DNA of 64,000 nucleotides, from contig CM057463.1 of the NCBI GenBank assembly GCA_030035585.1, positions 140,090,736 to 140,154,735 on the forward strand. Direction: 5' to 3'. Below, piece by piece: positions 22,307 through 34,711 of the stretch (position 1 is its first letter; each line of letters opens with the position of its first letter). A model generated the notes under the pieces. It was not told the DNA's origin. It did no database searches and was given only the letters and a program-made list of their open reading frames with translations. The position numbers and the translations under genes are program-made. The stretch is from Dugong dugon. Taxonomy: Eukaryota > Chordata > Mammalia > Sirenia > Dugongidae.

Positions 22307-23672
22307 CAATAAGTTATTATATTTATCTTATGTTTGATTACTGTGTCCTAGCTTTTTATTTTGTTTTGACATGCCCAAATAGGCTGCTTATATGAGCTAG
22401 TTTGATTATTGTCACCTTTGAAGCTCTACTGTCCTGTCAGCAGGTGGTTAGAGCTGTTACTAGGTATGTGAGCTCAGGAGTCCGTCCACTCCTCCTGTAT
22501 GGATTCATCTCGGGTGCCCAGGTAGACAGCCACCAAGTGTGTGCTGTAGGCTCTCACTTAGAGTCCTAGACAGGCATCAGTGATTGGTGTAGGCACAAGC
22601 ATCTGGCTGTAGCAGGAGGACACACTCTGAGCAAGGCAAGGGGGCTGAGGCCACCTCTGAGTGTCCAGGAGGAAGGCTTTTCCCTGTTCCTTAGGGCACA
22701 TAGGTGGGTGGGTTTTGCAGCCAGACTATGAGCACCTAATGCTGGTGGCTGCAAGGACTGGGGGTCACCTCTTATTCACGGGCCCTTATCACAGGTGGCT
22801 TGGTGGCATGGGTGGAGCCACCAGTCCTTAGGCCCCTGATATGGATAGGTGAAGACCCTGCTTAATGGGCAGAGCAGTGACAAATGTCAACAACCTGCCA
22901 CTTCACAGCTGAAACAGTTGAATTTAGAGTTCCGGTATATACCCTGTTGTACTGTGCTAATAAGGGCCTATGCTGTTGAGATGGGCCCACACTAGTCTAT
23001 GCAGGTGAAAAGGCACTCAAAGTCTGTGGATCCCTTATGCCTGTGCCTAGGCAAAGAAGCTGTGCCTACCCTGGCTTAGGGGAGCCAGCAGTTTATTTTT
23101 TACCCTGTTTGTTAATTTGTTCACTCTCCAAGGCAGGGAGAATGACTCCAGGCTTGTGAGAGATCCTACTTCTGGCTCAGGAGAGTCAGCAATTGCTGAA
23201 GCCAGTCCAGAACCCAGTGCAGAGCAGGGATTAGGGAGGTAAATGGGAGAGAGGTTTTTCCCTAAGAGGGGGTGTTTTTGTCTGTGCGGTAGGCCGTAAG
23301 CAATTACTTAGCTTTCGGCGATTGAGGGCTTTTTCTCACTGGTTCTGCATGGCCGAGTAGACGCTCAGCGGCTGGGTCTCCGCCAGTGCAGAATACACCT
23401 CCCGAGCAGTAGCACTTGCCTGCCTCACCACTCCCCCTGAGCTGATCAGACTTGAAGGGCTCAGTCTCTTGCCAGGTAAGGTCTTGCAACTCCTCGCTGC
23501 TTTTGAACCATCTCTCCCTCCCCATGTCACTCAGTCTGGTTCCTCAACTCTGCCTTTGATGTTCAGGGCTCCCAGATTACCATATATAATCAAACAGCTT
23601 GTTTTTTCAGGTCTTTGTTGAAAGAGGGTCCACCGGAAGCATCTGACTACTCTGCCATCTTGGCCCCACCCA
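22307..23672 (-). promoter_or_regulatory. 5' UTR/promoter region of L1-C
   Basis: This region lies between the gatggcagag-type 5' end and ORF1. The stretch nearest the 5' end (about 23290-23430 on the plus strand) is rich in CpG for this window, as L1 promoters often are. Two overlapping open frames here (23304-23525 and 23336-23530) are not known L1 products. Confidence 0.65.
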
Positions 23673-26400
23673 CCAAGAAAGGCGTCTTTGTTCTTCTGGC
23701 AGTTCATGGTATATTCAATATTCTTTATCAACATCATAATTCAAAGGCATCAATTCTTCTTCAGTCTTCCTACTCATTTTCCATCTTTCACATGCATATG
23801 AGGCAACTGAAAATACCACAGCTTGAGTTATGTACATCTTAGTCCTTAAAGTCACATCTTTGCTTTTTTAACACTTTAAAGAGGTCTTTTGTAGCAGATT
23901 TGCCCAATGTAATACAGTGTTTTATTTCTTTACTGATGCTTCGATGGGTGTTGACTGTGGCCCCAAGCAAAATGAAATCCTTGACAACTTCAGTATATTC
24001 TCTGTGTAAAATGATGTTGCTTATTGGTCCAGTTGTGAGGAGTTTTGTTTTCTTTAGGTTGAGGCATAACCCATACTGAAGGCTGTAGTCTGTGATCTTC
24101 ATCAGCAAGTGCTTCAAGTCCTCTTCAATTTCAGCAAGCAAGGTTGTGTCATCTGCATATCGAAGGTTGTTAATGAGTCTTCTTCCAATCCTGATGCCCT
24201 GTTCTTCATGTAGTCCAGCTTCCTTGATTATTTCCTCAGCATACAGATTGAATATGTATGGTGAAAGGATACAACCCAGACACACATCTTTCCTGATTTT
24301 AAATCACACAGTACACACTTGTTCTATTTGAACGACTGCCTCTTGATCTATGCACAGGTTCCTCTTGAGCACAATTAGGTGTTCTGTAATTTCCATTCTT
24401 CACAATGTTATCCATAGTTTGTTATGATCTACACAGCTGAAGTTTTGCATAGTCAATAAAACACATGTAAACATCTTTCTGGTATTCTCTGCTTTCAACC
24501 AAGAACCATCTCACTTCAGCAATGATAACCCACATTCCACTTACTCTTTTGAACCTGGCTTGAATTTCTGGCAGTTCTCTGTTGATGTACTGCTGCAGCT
24601 GCATTTGAATTATCTTCAGCAAAATTTTAACTGCGTGTGATACTAATGATAGTTTGATAATTTCTGCATTCTACTGGATCACCTTCCTTTGGAATGTACA
24701 CAAATATGGATCTCATCCAGTTGGTTGGCCAAGTAGCTGTCTTCCAAATTTCTTGGCATAGACAAGTGAGCGTCTCCAGTGCTGCATCTGTTTGTTGAAT
24801 CATCTCAATTCATATTCCATCAGTTCTGGAGCCTTGTTTTTCACCAGCATCTTAGTGCAGCTTAGACTTCTTCCTTCAGTACCATTGGTTCTTGATCATA
24901 TGCTACCTCCTAAATGGTTGAATGTCGACCAATTCTTTTTGGTACAGTGATTTTGTATTCCTTCCATCTTCTTTTGATGCTTCCTGTGTCATTTAGTATT
25001 TTCCCTGTGACTCCTTCACCATTACAACTCAAGGCCTGAATTTTTTTTTTTTTTTCAGCTTGAAAGTGTATTCTTCCTTTCTGATTTTCTAATTCAAGGT
25101 CTTTGCATGATTCATTGTTAATACTTTACTTTTTCTTCTCAATCCACCGTTTGAAGTACTCTGCTCAGGTCTTTGACTTCATTATTTATTCCATTTGCTT
25201 TTGCTGCTCTACTTTCAAAAGCAAGTTTCAGAGTCTCTTCTGACATCCATTTTGATCTTTTCTTTCTTTCTTGTCTTTTTAATGACCTTTTACTTTCTTC
25301 ATGTATGATGTCCTTGATGTCTTTCCACAACTTGTCTGCTCTTCAGTCATTAGTGTTGATGCATCAAATCTATTCTGAAGATGGTCTCTAAATTCAGGTG
25401 GGATATACTCAAGGTCATACTCTGGCTCTCGTGGACTTGTTTTAATTTTCTTCTGCTTCAATTTGAACTTGCATACAAGCAATTGATGGTCTGTTCCTCA
25501 GTCGGCCTCTGGTCTTGTTCTGAGTGATGATACTGAGCTTTTTCATTATCTCTTTCCACAGATGTAGTCGATTTCATTCCTATGTATTCCTTCTGCCGAA
25601 GTCCATGTGTATAGTCGCAATTTATGTTGTTGAAAAACAGTATTTGCAATTAATAAGACGTTAGTTTTGCAAAATTCTATCGTACAATCTCTGGCGTCGT
25701 TTCTATCACCAAGGCCGTATCCAACTACTGATCCTTCTTCTCTGATTCCAGCTTTCACGTTCCAATCACCAGTAATTATCAATGCATCTTGATCGCATGT
25801 TTGATCAATTTCAGACTGCAGAAGTAGATAAAAATCTTCAGTTTCCTCATTAGTGGTTGGTGCATAAATTTGAATAATAGTTTTATTAACTGGTCTTTCT
25901 TGTGGGTGTATGGATATAATTTTATCACCGACAGCATTGTACTTCAGCATAGATCTTGACATGTTCTTTTTGACGACAAATGCAACATCATTCCACTTCA
26001 AATTGTCATTCCAGGCGTAGTAGACCCTATGATTGTCTGATTCAAAATGGCCAATACCAGTCAATTTCAGCTAACTATTGCCTAAGGTATTGATCTTGAA
26101 GCATTCCATTTCATTTTTGACGACTTCCAATTTTCTGAGATTCATACACTATACGTTCCACATTTCGATTATTAATGGATATTTGCAGCAGTTTCTTCTC
26201 ATTTTGAGTCATGCCACATCATCAAATGAAGCTAATGAAAGCTTGACTCCATCAATGTCATTAAGGTCAATTCTACTTTGGGGAAGCCGCACTTCCCCAG
26301 TCTTATATTGAGTGCCTTCCAACCTGAGGGACTCATCTTCTGGAACTATACCAGACAAAGTTTCACTGGTATTTGTAAGGTTTTCATTGGCCAATTATTT
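23673..26400 (-). pseudogene. RTE-3 ORF (endonuclease/reverse transcriptase), broken
   Basis: The endonuclease frame 25546-26064 (172 residues) keeps IYAPTTNEE, IITGDWNVKAG, YTWTSAEG and NEIDYICGKR, the signature blocks of an RTE APE-type endonuclease. A linker frame 25139-25482 has the typical DDEL-like DASTLM and KRQERKKRSKWMSEETLKLA region. The RT frame 23839-24285 has LSPYIFNLYAEEIIKEAG and LRYADDTTLLA, with the active-site codons complementary to 24148-24159. The pieces lie in different frames with stops between them. This copy is the only one of four in the window that keeps Arg before YADD. Confidence 0.92.
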
Positions 26401-26556
26401 TTAGAACTAGACGGTCAGGCCCTTCTTCATAGTCTGTCTTAATCTAGAAACTCTGCCACAACCTGTCCAGCATGGGTGACCCTGCTGGTATTTGAAATAC
26501 TGGTGGCATAGCTTTCAGCATCACAGCAACATGCAAGTCACCACAGTAGAACACAT
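23673..26556 (-). mobile_element. RTE-3: RTE LINE lacking its 3' end
   Basis: The minus strand begins near 26556 with the RTE 5' UTR (gttgctgtgatgctgaaagc and ccagcagggtcacccat, complement near 26480-26540). It runs through endonuclease and reverse transcriptase to about 23673. The C-terminal coding part and 3' UTR are absent; L1-C begins there instead. RTE-5 provides the intact order for comparison. Confidence 0.93.
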
Positions 26557-26624
26557 TTAGAGATGAGTGGTGATTTTCTTAGGGGTGAGGTGGGGAAGAT
26601 TGCTTACTAGCTGCTAATTCCTTG
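26557..26624. other. Short unclassified spacer
   Basis: No feature seen between RTE-3 and the MIR. Confidence 0.4.
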
Positions 26625-26800
26625 GATAAGCTTTTTACATGCATTATCTCATTTAATTCTAACACCATCCTATGAGATACTTATCATTATCCCATTTCAC
26701 AGGTGAGATAAGTGAGGTTAAAGAGTTGAGACCACAAAGTTGGTAAACGACAGAGCCATAACTGAAATCCATACAGTCTCAATTCAGGCCCCATCCTTGT
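26625..26800 (-). mobile_element. MIR, antisense
   Basis: The plus strand reads cattatctcatttaattcta, cctatgagatacttatcatt, atcccatttcacaggtgag and gacagagccataactgaaat, the complement of the MIR core and head. Confidence 0.9.
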
Positions 26801-27084
26801 GTTATAATGTACAATCACTTGAGAAAGCGACGTCTCCCAGATTCAACATTTTTTGGTTAACACCCACGGTCAAGGAGAACTTCCTGGATGGAGGAACGAG
26901 TACGTTGAGACCTGCTGAGACATCAAACTATAGTGATTAAAAAGATGGATTCTAAATATTGACACATTATGAAATATGTTACTAAGGTCACCGAACAACG
27001 TCTGTAGAAATTGTCAAATGGGAACGTAATATGCTTTGTAAACTTTCACGGAAAACACTATAAATATTAAAAGGAAAAAAAAAG
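26801..27084. other. Unclassified DNA
   Basis: No recognised repeat and no credible gene; a plus-strand open frame ending at 26940 mostly overlaps the MIR. Confidence 0.4.
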
Positions 27085-27300
27085 AACCTAGACTCTACGC
27101 ACATACTTCTGGGGTTGGTATCCCTGCTTTGCTACTTACCACATTTCCATAAGTTCTAGTTTTCTTGTCTGTAAGATTGGGAGTATATCACTACATATGT
27201 CTATAGTTTTGCTGTGACCATGGGATGAGCTAATCCATGCAAAGTTCTTTACACAACGCCTGACACATAATATGCAGTCAAAAAAGCTTAGCTAGTAATT
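27085..27300 (+). mobile_element. MIR, sense
   Basis: The order fits a MIR: agactctacgcacatacttc, tgctttgctacttaccacat, gttttcttgtctgtaagatt, gggatgagctaatccatgca and cgcctgacacataatatgca. Confidence 0.8.
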
Positions 27301-28371
27301 TTTTTCTGTTATTACAAAAGCGTACACCTTATTGGTGACGCAGATAAAAATGAAATTCCTAGCCTATTTTCTATGTCTCCAAATCCCACAATAACCGCTG
27401 AGAAAAGAAAATTGGAATGGTGGTCTGGGGACTAGGGGCAAGAAAGGTTTGTTTTCTGCTTTGCGCATCCCACTCTACCATTGAACCTCGCTTGCAAGAA
27501 AATAAAGTAGCCCATCAGCAAGTGTTTACGATATGATACTAGAAACTAAAACAAAACAGAGCATAGACTGGACATTGTCGCGGCCTCAGGAACCCAGACA
27601 TACTATGAGTAGAAGGATGCACAGTCATTATTTACATGACTGTTGGGGATAGATGTGTTGGAGTCTGGTAGACAGCTGCTGACTGGAGAGGAAGCACTGT
27701 AGGACAGTGCTCTGGAGATGATGAAGCTGTCGTTATATGACACAGATGGAAAGAACTATTGTGAGTTATACAAGTTGTTCTCTGCTCCGGGGATACTACT
27801 GGCAAAACTTCTAGGATAGGAGTTAGCATGTAAGAAAAACATAGCTCTTTCCTAACACCAATGGAGGTTGTTGGCTAGAGTATAGAATGAGATGAAAGTG
27901 GCTGGATGGAGTAGAACCATAGGGTGAAGCATATGTGATGAAACCATACTACAAAGTGATCAAAATGGATTTTGATCAGAATTTTTTATTTTTTGATCAG
28001 AATTTTTTCAGAATGTTTTAAAGGTGGTTTAGACCCACAGATAACTAGCAAGCTGGTGGAGACCTAAAGAGGAGGAGTTCGTGGTCCAGTTATTGTGTAA
28101 GAAGTTTCAGACTCTCTCTCTTACTTTCCTTCATACAAGCACACACACTTCTAGGATCCTCTATCTGGAATACCTCTTTCTTGCTCCTCTTCCTGCTCCC
28201 CTCCCGTCTTGCTTGGATACTCCATGCAGAGACTTAAGTTTGCGGCCATCGGTCTTCTTTCAGGAGTCGTAGAGACTGGGTTATAAAGTCATAAAGACCA
28301 TAAGGACTGTGTTAGGTCTTTTCCCGGTGTCGTGATAGTAATCTTCTGCTTACTTTTATCAAATTTGTTTT
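27301..28371. other. Unclassified DNA with a short direct repeat
   Basis: No gene or repeat family seen. An 18-base unit, ttttgatcagaatttttt, occurs at 27970-27987 and again at 27991-28008, a local slippage-type duplication. A CT-rich patch lies at 28100-28215. Confidence 0.5.
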
Positions 28372-28945
28372 TGTTTTTTATTGCTGTGCAACAAATTAGC
28401 GTAAGTTTTAGCATCTTGAGACAACAAATGAAACAACATTTTCTTACAGTTTCTGTGTGTCAGGAGTCTGGGATGTTTACCTGCATCCTCTGCTCAGGGT
28501 CTCACAAGCCCAAAATCAACTTGTTTGCCAGTTGTGTTTTTATCTGGAGGCTCGACTAGGGAATGATTGGCTTCGAAGCGCCCTCAAGCTGTTGGTAGAG
28601 TTTATTTCCTTGCAGCTGTAGGAACAAGGTCTCCGTTTTCTGAATAGCTGTGGGCTGAGGACCACTCTCAGCCCAGATTCTTGTCATGTGGCCTTCTCTT
28701 CAACATGACAGTTTGTTTCTTCAAGGCCAGCAGGAGAATCTAGCTTTTCAGTCAGCTAAGACAGTGTTTATGTAACACTATATTATCACGGGAGTGACTA
28801 CCCATTACCTTTGCCGTATAATCAAGGGAGTGACTATCCCATCATATTCATCAGTGCAACCCTCACTTACAGGGAAGAAATTGTACAGGCATGTACACAA
28901 GCGATCTGGAATCTTTGGGGCGATGTCAGAATTCTGGCCACCACA
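28372..28945 (-). mobile_element. MLT1-type (ERVL-MaLR) solo LTR
   Basis: The plus strand is the complement of an MLT1-like LTR. At its left end it has attgctgtgcaacaaattag (LTR 3' end), then cagtttctgtgtgtcagg, tcacgggagtgactaccc and ttacctttgccgtat. At the right it ends with attctggccaccaca, the complement of a TGTGGTGG start. An internal unit is duplicated: atcacgggagtgacta at 28785 and atcaagggagtgacta at 28821, period 36. I did not find a clean flanking duplication. Confidence 0.75.
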
Positions 28946-29274
28946 ATATCTGCTATCACATTGCATTATACTTGCCAGTTTACAGAGATCCTGGAGAAAG
29001 AGGCTACAGGTTATCCCTGACTTACCATAGGGTTCCATTCTGAAAACTACTCCAACGTAAGTCAGTTCTGACGTAAGCTGAATGCGTCTTTTTTTTTTTT
29101 TAGTTTTTATTATTGCCTTTTATTGTCAGTATCTTTATAAATTCTATCTTTATTTGTCTTTGAGTGTTGGAAACATTACATCTGAGAATGAAAACATCAG
29201 CAAATTAATGTGCTGCAGCATTGTATGTAGTACATATTACTAACGATAAGATGTAAAAAAAAAAAAAAAAGATG

Positions 29275-31245
29275 GGGCAGAGCCAACATGGCACTACAGA
29301 CAGAAGCACCATGCCATCCCTCCAAAGCGAAGACCCAAAAAAAGAAGTAAAATGGAGACAAATGTCAATACTTGAACTCAAACAAACACCAAATGGAATA
29401 AGAAACTGACAGAGAACAGACAGTGAGAAGAGCTATGCAGTGGAGGTCCCCTACCAGATAACATGGCACAGATTTGCCATCTTGGACAACTCAGCGACCA
29501 AGATCAGTGGACATGGAGTACAGGAAGGCAGCTTCACGACATTCCCAGCAGGAGACAGAGCACCTGGTAACCAGTGATACGCGCTTTCTAACCCCCAAAC
29601 CTCTTTCCCTGTGCTCGGCCTCTGCATCTTCCTAGCAAGCCAAGGTTGCTCGGTAGGGGAGGCGCTAGCTCCCTACCACTTGGATTCACCCCGCCTACAT
29701 GGGCCAGATCCTTCTGTGACATTTTCTTGTTGCTGTTGTTGCTTTTTTTTTTTTTTTTTTTTGGCTTCTTTTTGTTCCTTCTCTCAATCTCACCTCCTTC
29801 CCTTCCTTTCTCTCAAACACCTGGCTCTGTGTGCCATCTGTGCTTCCTCTTGACAGGCTATGAAGCACCGCTCAGCTGGTGAACTGCTTCCCCAGTCAGC
29901 ACTGCCATGCTGATGGGATCTCTAGAGGTATTATTTTTCTTTTTCTTTTTTACTTTTCTTCATTTCTGAGTTTTTTGTCTCTCTCTACTTTCCTTCTCTT
30001 CCTGTCTCCTGAATATCTGGCACTGTGTGCCCCTTCTAGGCCAGCTGTGCAGGGCCAAGCAGCTTGGGAGCCACTTCCACAGTCCTTGCTGCCAAGCCAG
30101 TGGGCTCCCTTGGGATTATTTTTCTTTTCTCGATTTCCTGTCTCTCTCTACCATCCTTTCCTTCTTTTCTCCTGAACAGTTGGCACTGTGTGCCATCTTT
30201 GCTCCTTCCAGATGGGCTGTGCAGTGCTGCCCTGCTGGGGAATCTCTTTCCTGGTCTATGCCACCACACCACACACCAGTGGGCTCTCTCTGGGCATCTT
30301 TTATTTCTTTTTTAATTTTCTTTCTCTCCTCTTTTCTCAGTTCCTTGTCTCCCTCTACCTTCCTTCCTTATACTTCTCCTGAAAACATGGTGCCAGGTGC
30401 CATCTCTGCTCCTTCTTGATGTGCTATGCAGTGTCACTCACCTGGGGACCCACTTCTGGTGGGCTCCGTTGGGGCATTTTTCTTTTCTGTCTTTCATCAT
30501 TTTTTTCTCAGTTCCTTCTCTCGCTACATCCCTTCCCTTCCTTCCTTCCAATCACTTTTTTTTTCTTTGTTTCTTGACTCTCTCTATATTCCTTCCATTC
30601 CTTTCTCCTGACCACCTAGCCACTTGTGCCTTTATCTTTCGTTTTTTATCTAGTTTTTTTTTTTTAATCTCTCTCTCCCTTTCTTCCTTTCTTGTCTCCA
30701 ACCCATCCACCTGCATGTGCTGTATCTGTCCCTTCCTGACAGGCTGTGCCTCACCACCTGGCTAGAAAGCCACTGGCACATGGCTTTCCTGGGTCTGCAG
30801 GCTCCCTCAGCACTTTTTTTTGTTGTTGTTGCTCCTGTTTCTCTTTCCTCTTTTTCTACTTTCCCATGCCCACTAAGCTCCGCACATCACAACTCCCCCC
30901 CACCTTCTGCCTATCTGTACTGTACTCTGAACATCACACCCCAAGCAGCACAGGCACAGTCTACCAGAACCTGCCCTACACTGACCCCTGGCCCTGCCCT
31001 GTTGGTGCCAGTACAAGCCACAAACAACCCATCCCAGCCCCTCCCATTCCATGCACGTGGCCTGCTGTACCATAGCTGAGCGATTGGCCCTGTCCGTTGG
31101 ACAAGGTAGTGAGAAGTATCATGCTCACAGATGAGCAAACAACAGAGAATACCCATCCCACCTGCTCAAACATAAGCAAATACAACAAAAAAGTGGGATG
31201 AAACAAACAAATTTACAATCAGTAAACAAAGAGAATAACTGCTGA
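29275..31245 (+). promoter_or_regulatory. 5' UTR of L1-D with tandem monomers
   Basis: This region is pyrimidine-rich. It is built of repeated units with an anchor of the form ctggcactgtgtgcc, at 29821, 30017, 30180, 30387, about 30618 and 30711. Each anchor is usually followed by a ctccttc...gctgtgca block and preceded by a TTCCTTCCTTT-type tract. Units vary from about 90 to 230 bases. The arrangement recalls the monomer promoters of rodent L1s. Promoter function is inferred. Confidence 0.7.
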
Positions 31246-32290
31246 ATGTCTCGAAGACAGCAGACAATATCAAAACATAAAAAAAAGGACAGAATGGTTC
31301 CAGTAGGCATCAAAAATAAAACACCAGATGACCTTGCAGTAGAAGAAAAGGCACTAGAACTAACTGATAGGGAAGTCAAATCTCTAACATTCAGAGCTAT
31401 CCAAGAGTTGAAGCAAAAAGCAGAGAAAAGTGAGGAAAAAATAGACAAAATCATGGAAAAGGCAGATAAAACAATGGAATAATTTAGGAAAACAATACAA
31501 GAACAAAATGTCAAAATATATTCACAACTAGAAACCATACAAAAACAGCAATTAAAATTCAAAGGATAAAAAATATATTTTAGTAATGGACGGTGTCATA
31601 GAAAGTCTGAGGAGCAGGTTCGAAACAATGGAAGATAGGCTCAGTGAAATAGAAGACAAATACTTGGATACCACTTCGTTAGAAGAAAAATCAGAGAAAA
31701 GAATGAAAAAAATGAAGAAACTCTGAGAATGATGTGGGAGACAATTAAAAGCAAAACTCTGTGAGTGATCGGAGTTCCAGAAGAGGGGGAGAAAATGGAA
31801 AACTCACAGAGGATCATAGGAGAACTGTTGACAGAAAACTTCCCCACCATCATGAAAGATGAAAATCTGACCATCCAGGAAGCACAATGAACACCATATA
31901 GGATAGACCTGAAAAGGCAATCACCAAGGCATACCATAATCACACTCGCTAAAACCAGAGACGAACAATCCTGAGAGCAGCTCAAGAAAAATGAAAAGCC
32001 ACATACAGAAGGGAAACAATGAGACTAAGCTCTGCTTATTCAGCAGAAACCATGCAGGCAAGAAGTTAATGGGATGACATTTATAAACCCTTGAAAGAAA
32101 AAAATTGACAACCAAGAATAATATATCCCACAAAAGTCTTGCTCAAATATGATGGTGAAATTAGGACATTTCCAGATAAACATAAATTAAGGAACTATGT
32201 AAAAACCAAACAAAACTTATAAGAATTATTAAAAGGAGTCCTTCATTTGAGAATAAATAACATCAGACAACAGCCTGATTCTAGGATGCA
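31246..32290 (+). pseudogene. ORF1: L1-D ORF1, broken
   Basis: ATG at 31246 opens MSRRQQTISKHKKKDRMVPV. The frame stays open for 78 residues to 31482, covering the N-terminus and the start of a coiled-coil segment (IQELKQKAEKSEEKIDKIME). A TAA then truncates it. Downstream pieces of the RRM and C-terminal domain (GVPEEGEKMENSQRII-like; TLTKTRDEQS-like) lie in other frames and carry further stops. The 3' boundary is approximate. Confidence 0.85.
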
Positions 32291-32704
32291 AGACTGCACC
32301 AATCCAGATACCAAGCTAGGTAATAAACTCTCAAGCATTAATCAAAACTAAAAGATTTAGAACAGGGAATCAGAGAGGTTAATCTGTAAATGACAACAAT
32401 GTCATAACAATAAAAGAGGAAATAAACAGTGTATGTATATAACTTTTAAATGGAGAGGAAGGAAAGGTGATTCCAAGTAATAAAACACTTGTTCATACTT
32501 GGAAGATAAGGGTAAATTTCAAGGTAACCACTAAGAAAGTTAACAAACGTACTCATTAAAATAACGAATAAAAATATAAAGTTTCAGTAAACACAAAACC
32601 TACAAATACAAAAGAAAGAAAAAAATCCACAAACAAAAGGAATTCAGCACAAGAGAGTAAGAGGAACAAAGAAAACGTCAGCACCACAAAAAAAGTACTA
32701 CAAA

Positions 32705-34711
32705 ATGACAGCAATAAACTCACACCCATCAATAATTACACTGAATGTAAATGGGCAAAATGCATCCATAAGGAGACAGAGACTGACAGAATGGATAAAA
32801 AACAGGATCCATCAATATGCTGTCTACAAGGGACATACCTTAGAAACGAACCCATAAATTTATTAAAAATCAAAGGCTGGAAAAAAAAATCAAGCAAACA
32901 CCTACCAAAAAAGAGCAAGAGTGGCAATACTAATCTCAGATAAAATAGACTTTAAAGCATAGTCCACCATAAAAGACAAAGAAGGGCATTGTATAATGAT
33001 TAAAGGGATGATCCGTCATGAAGACATAACTATAATGAATATCTACGCACCCAATGACAGGGCTCCAAAATGCATAAAAGAAATTCTAACAGCAATGAAA
33101 AGAGAAATTGACAGTTCCACAATATTAGTAGAAGACTTCAACCCACCACTCTCGGTAAAGGACAGAACATCTAGAGAAAAACTCAACAAAAATACAGAAG
33201 ACCTGAAGGCCACAATCAGCCAACTTGAACTCTTAGACATATATAGAACACCCCACCCAATAGCTACAAAGTACATATTCTTTTCCAGCGTATATGGAAC
33301 ATATTCCAGAATAGCCCATGTCTTAGGCCACAAAGCAACCCTCAACAAAATCCAAAACTTTGAGATAATACAAAGTATCTTCTCTGACCACAATAAAATC
33401 AAAGTGGAAATTAACAACAAGAAGATCAAAGGAAAAAAAAAAAAAAACAAACAATTACATGGAAACTGAATAACACCCTGCTTCCAAACCACTGGGTAAC
33501 AGAAGGAATCAAAGATGGAATCAAAAAATTCCTAGAATCAAACGAGAACGAAAACAGCCTGGTACTGGTACAATGACAGATACCTTGACCAACGGAGCAT
33601 AATTGAGAATCCAGATGTAAATCCATCCATCTATATTCACCTGATCTTCAACAAGGGCCCAAAGTCCATCAGATGGGGAACAGACAGTCTTTTTAACAAA
33701 TGGTGCTGGCAAAACTGGATGTCCATCTGCAAAAAAATGATCAGGACCCATACTTCACACCATATACAAAAACTAATTCAAAATGGATCAAAAAACTAAA
33801 TATAAAACCAAAAACTATAAAGATCATAGAAAAAAATAAGATCAATGTTAAAGGCCTTAATACACGGCATTAACAGGATACAAATCATAATTAACAGCAC
33901 AGAAACCCCAGAAGAGAAGCTGGATAACTGGAATCTTCTGAAAATTAAACACTTATGCTCTTCTAAAAATTAAACAAAAGACTTCACCAAAAGAGTGAAA
34001 AAAGAACCTAGAGACTGGAAAAAATCTTTGGCTATGACATATTGGACAAAGGTCTAATCTCTAAAATCTACAGGAAAATCCAGCACCTCTACAACAGAAA
34101 GACATATAATCCAATTAACAAATGGGTAAAGGAAATGAACAGACATTTCATCAAAGAAGACACTTGAGGAAATGCTCTTGATCACTTGCCGTTAGAGAAA
34201 TGCAAATCAAAACCACAATGAGATACCATCTCACCCCAGGATTATTGGCATGAATCAAAAAAACAGAAAATAACAAATGTCAGAGAGGCTGCAGGGAGAC
34301 TGGAACTCTTATGCACTGCTGGTGGGAATGCAAATCGGTACACCTATTTTGGAAAACAATATGATGCTTCCTTAGAAAGCTTGAAATAGGAAATATCATA
34401 TGATCCAGCAATTCTATTCCTAGGAATATATCCTAGAGAAATAAGAGCTGTCACAAGAATAGACATACGCACACCCATGTTCATTGCAGCATTGTTCACA
34501 ACAGCAAAAGATGGAAACAACCTAGATGTCTATCAACAGATAAATGGATAAACAAACTATGGTATATACACACAATGGAGTGCTATGCAACGATAAAGAA
34601 CAATGATGACTCTTGGAAGCATCTCACAACACGGATGAATCCGGAGGGCAGTATGCTGAGCGAAATAAGTCAATCACAAAGGACAAATATTGTATGAGAC
34701 CACTACTATAA
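32705..34711 (+). pseudogene. ORF2: L1-D ORF2, deleted and broken
   Basis: ATG at 32705 starts MTAINSHPSIITLNVNGQN. The endonuclease is readable in 32996-33469 (157 residues: HEDITIMNIYAPNDRAP, VEDFNPPLSVKDRT, SDHNKIKVEI). There GDFN has become EDFN and RIDHIL reads RIAHVL, so catalytic residues are lost. At about 33557 the frame jumps to the C-terminal end of the RT region (SLVLVQ), so the whole RT core is missing. The remainder to TAA at 34709-34711 is in pieces. The junction shares a few bases (aaca) with both sides, as seen in the L1-E comparison. Confidence 0.92.

Larger units (their letters stand above)
18172..23672 (-). mobile_element. L1-C: L1 LINE lacking its 3' end
   Basis: On the minus strand this has a 5' UTR starting near 23672 (ccaagatggcagagtagtca, a classic L1 start), ORF1 (about 21306-22306) and ORF2 from 20870 down to 18172. 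There ORF2 is cut before its C-terminal domain; no 3' UTR or poly(A) follows. The 5' UTR is unrelated to that of L1-A/D/E/F, so this is a different subfamily. It abuts L1-B head-on and RTE-3 on the other side. Confidence 0.9.

Noticed and set aside
25546-26064. A host APE-type endonuclease gene
   Set aside because: The motifs are those of an RTE endonuclease, and it is followed on the same strand by RTE linker and RT remnants in broken frames.
30397-30765. Ser/Phe/Leu-rich membrane-like proteins at 29.6-31.1 kb and 37.1-38.2 kb
   Set aside because: They come from the pyrimidine-rich L1 5' UTR, overlap in several frames, and are not kept between copies. The hydrophobic look is due to TTC/CTT-rich DNA.
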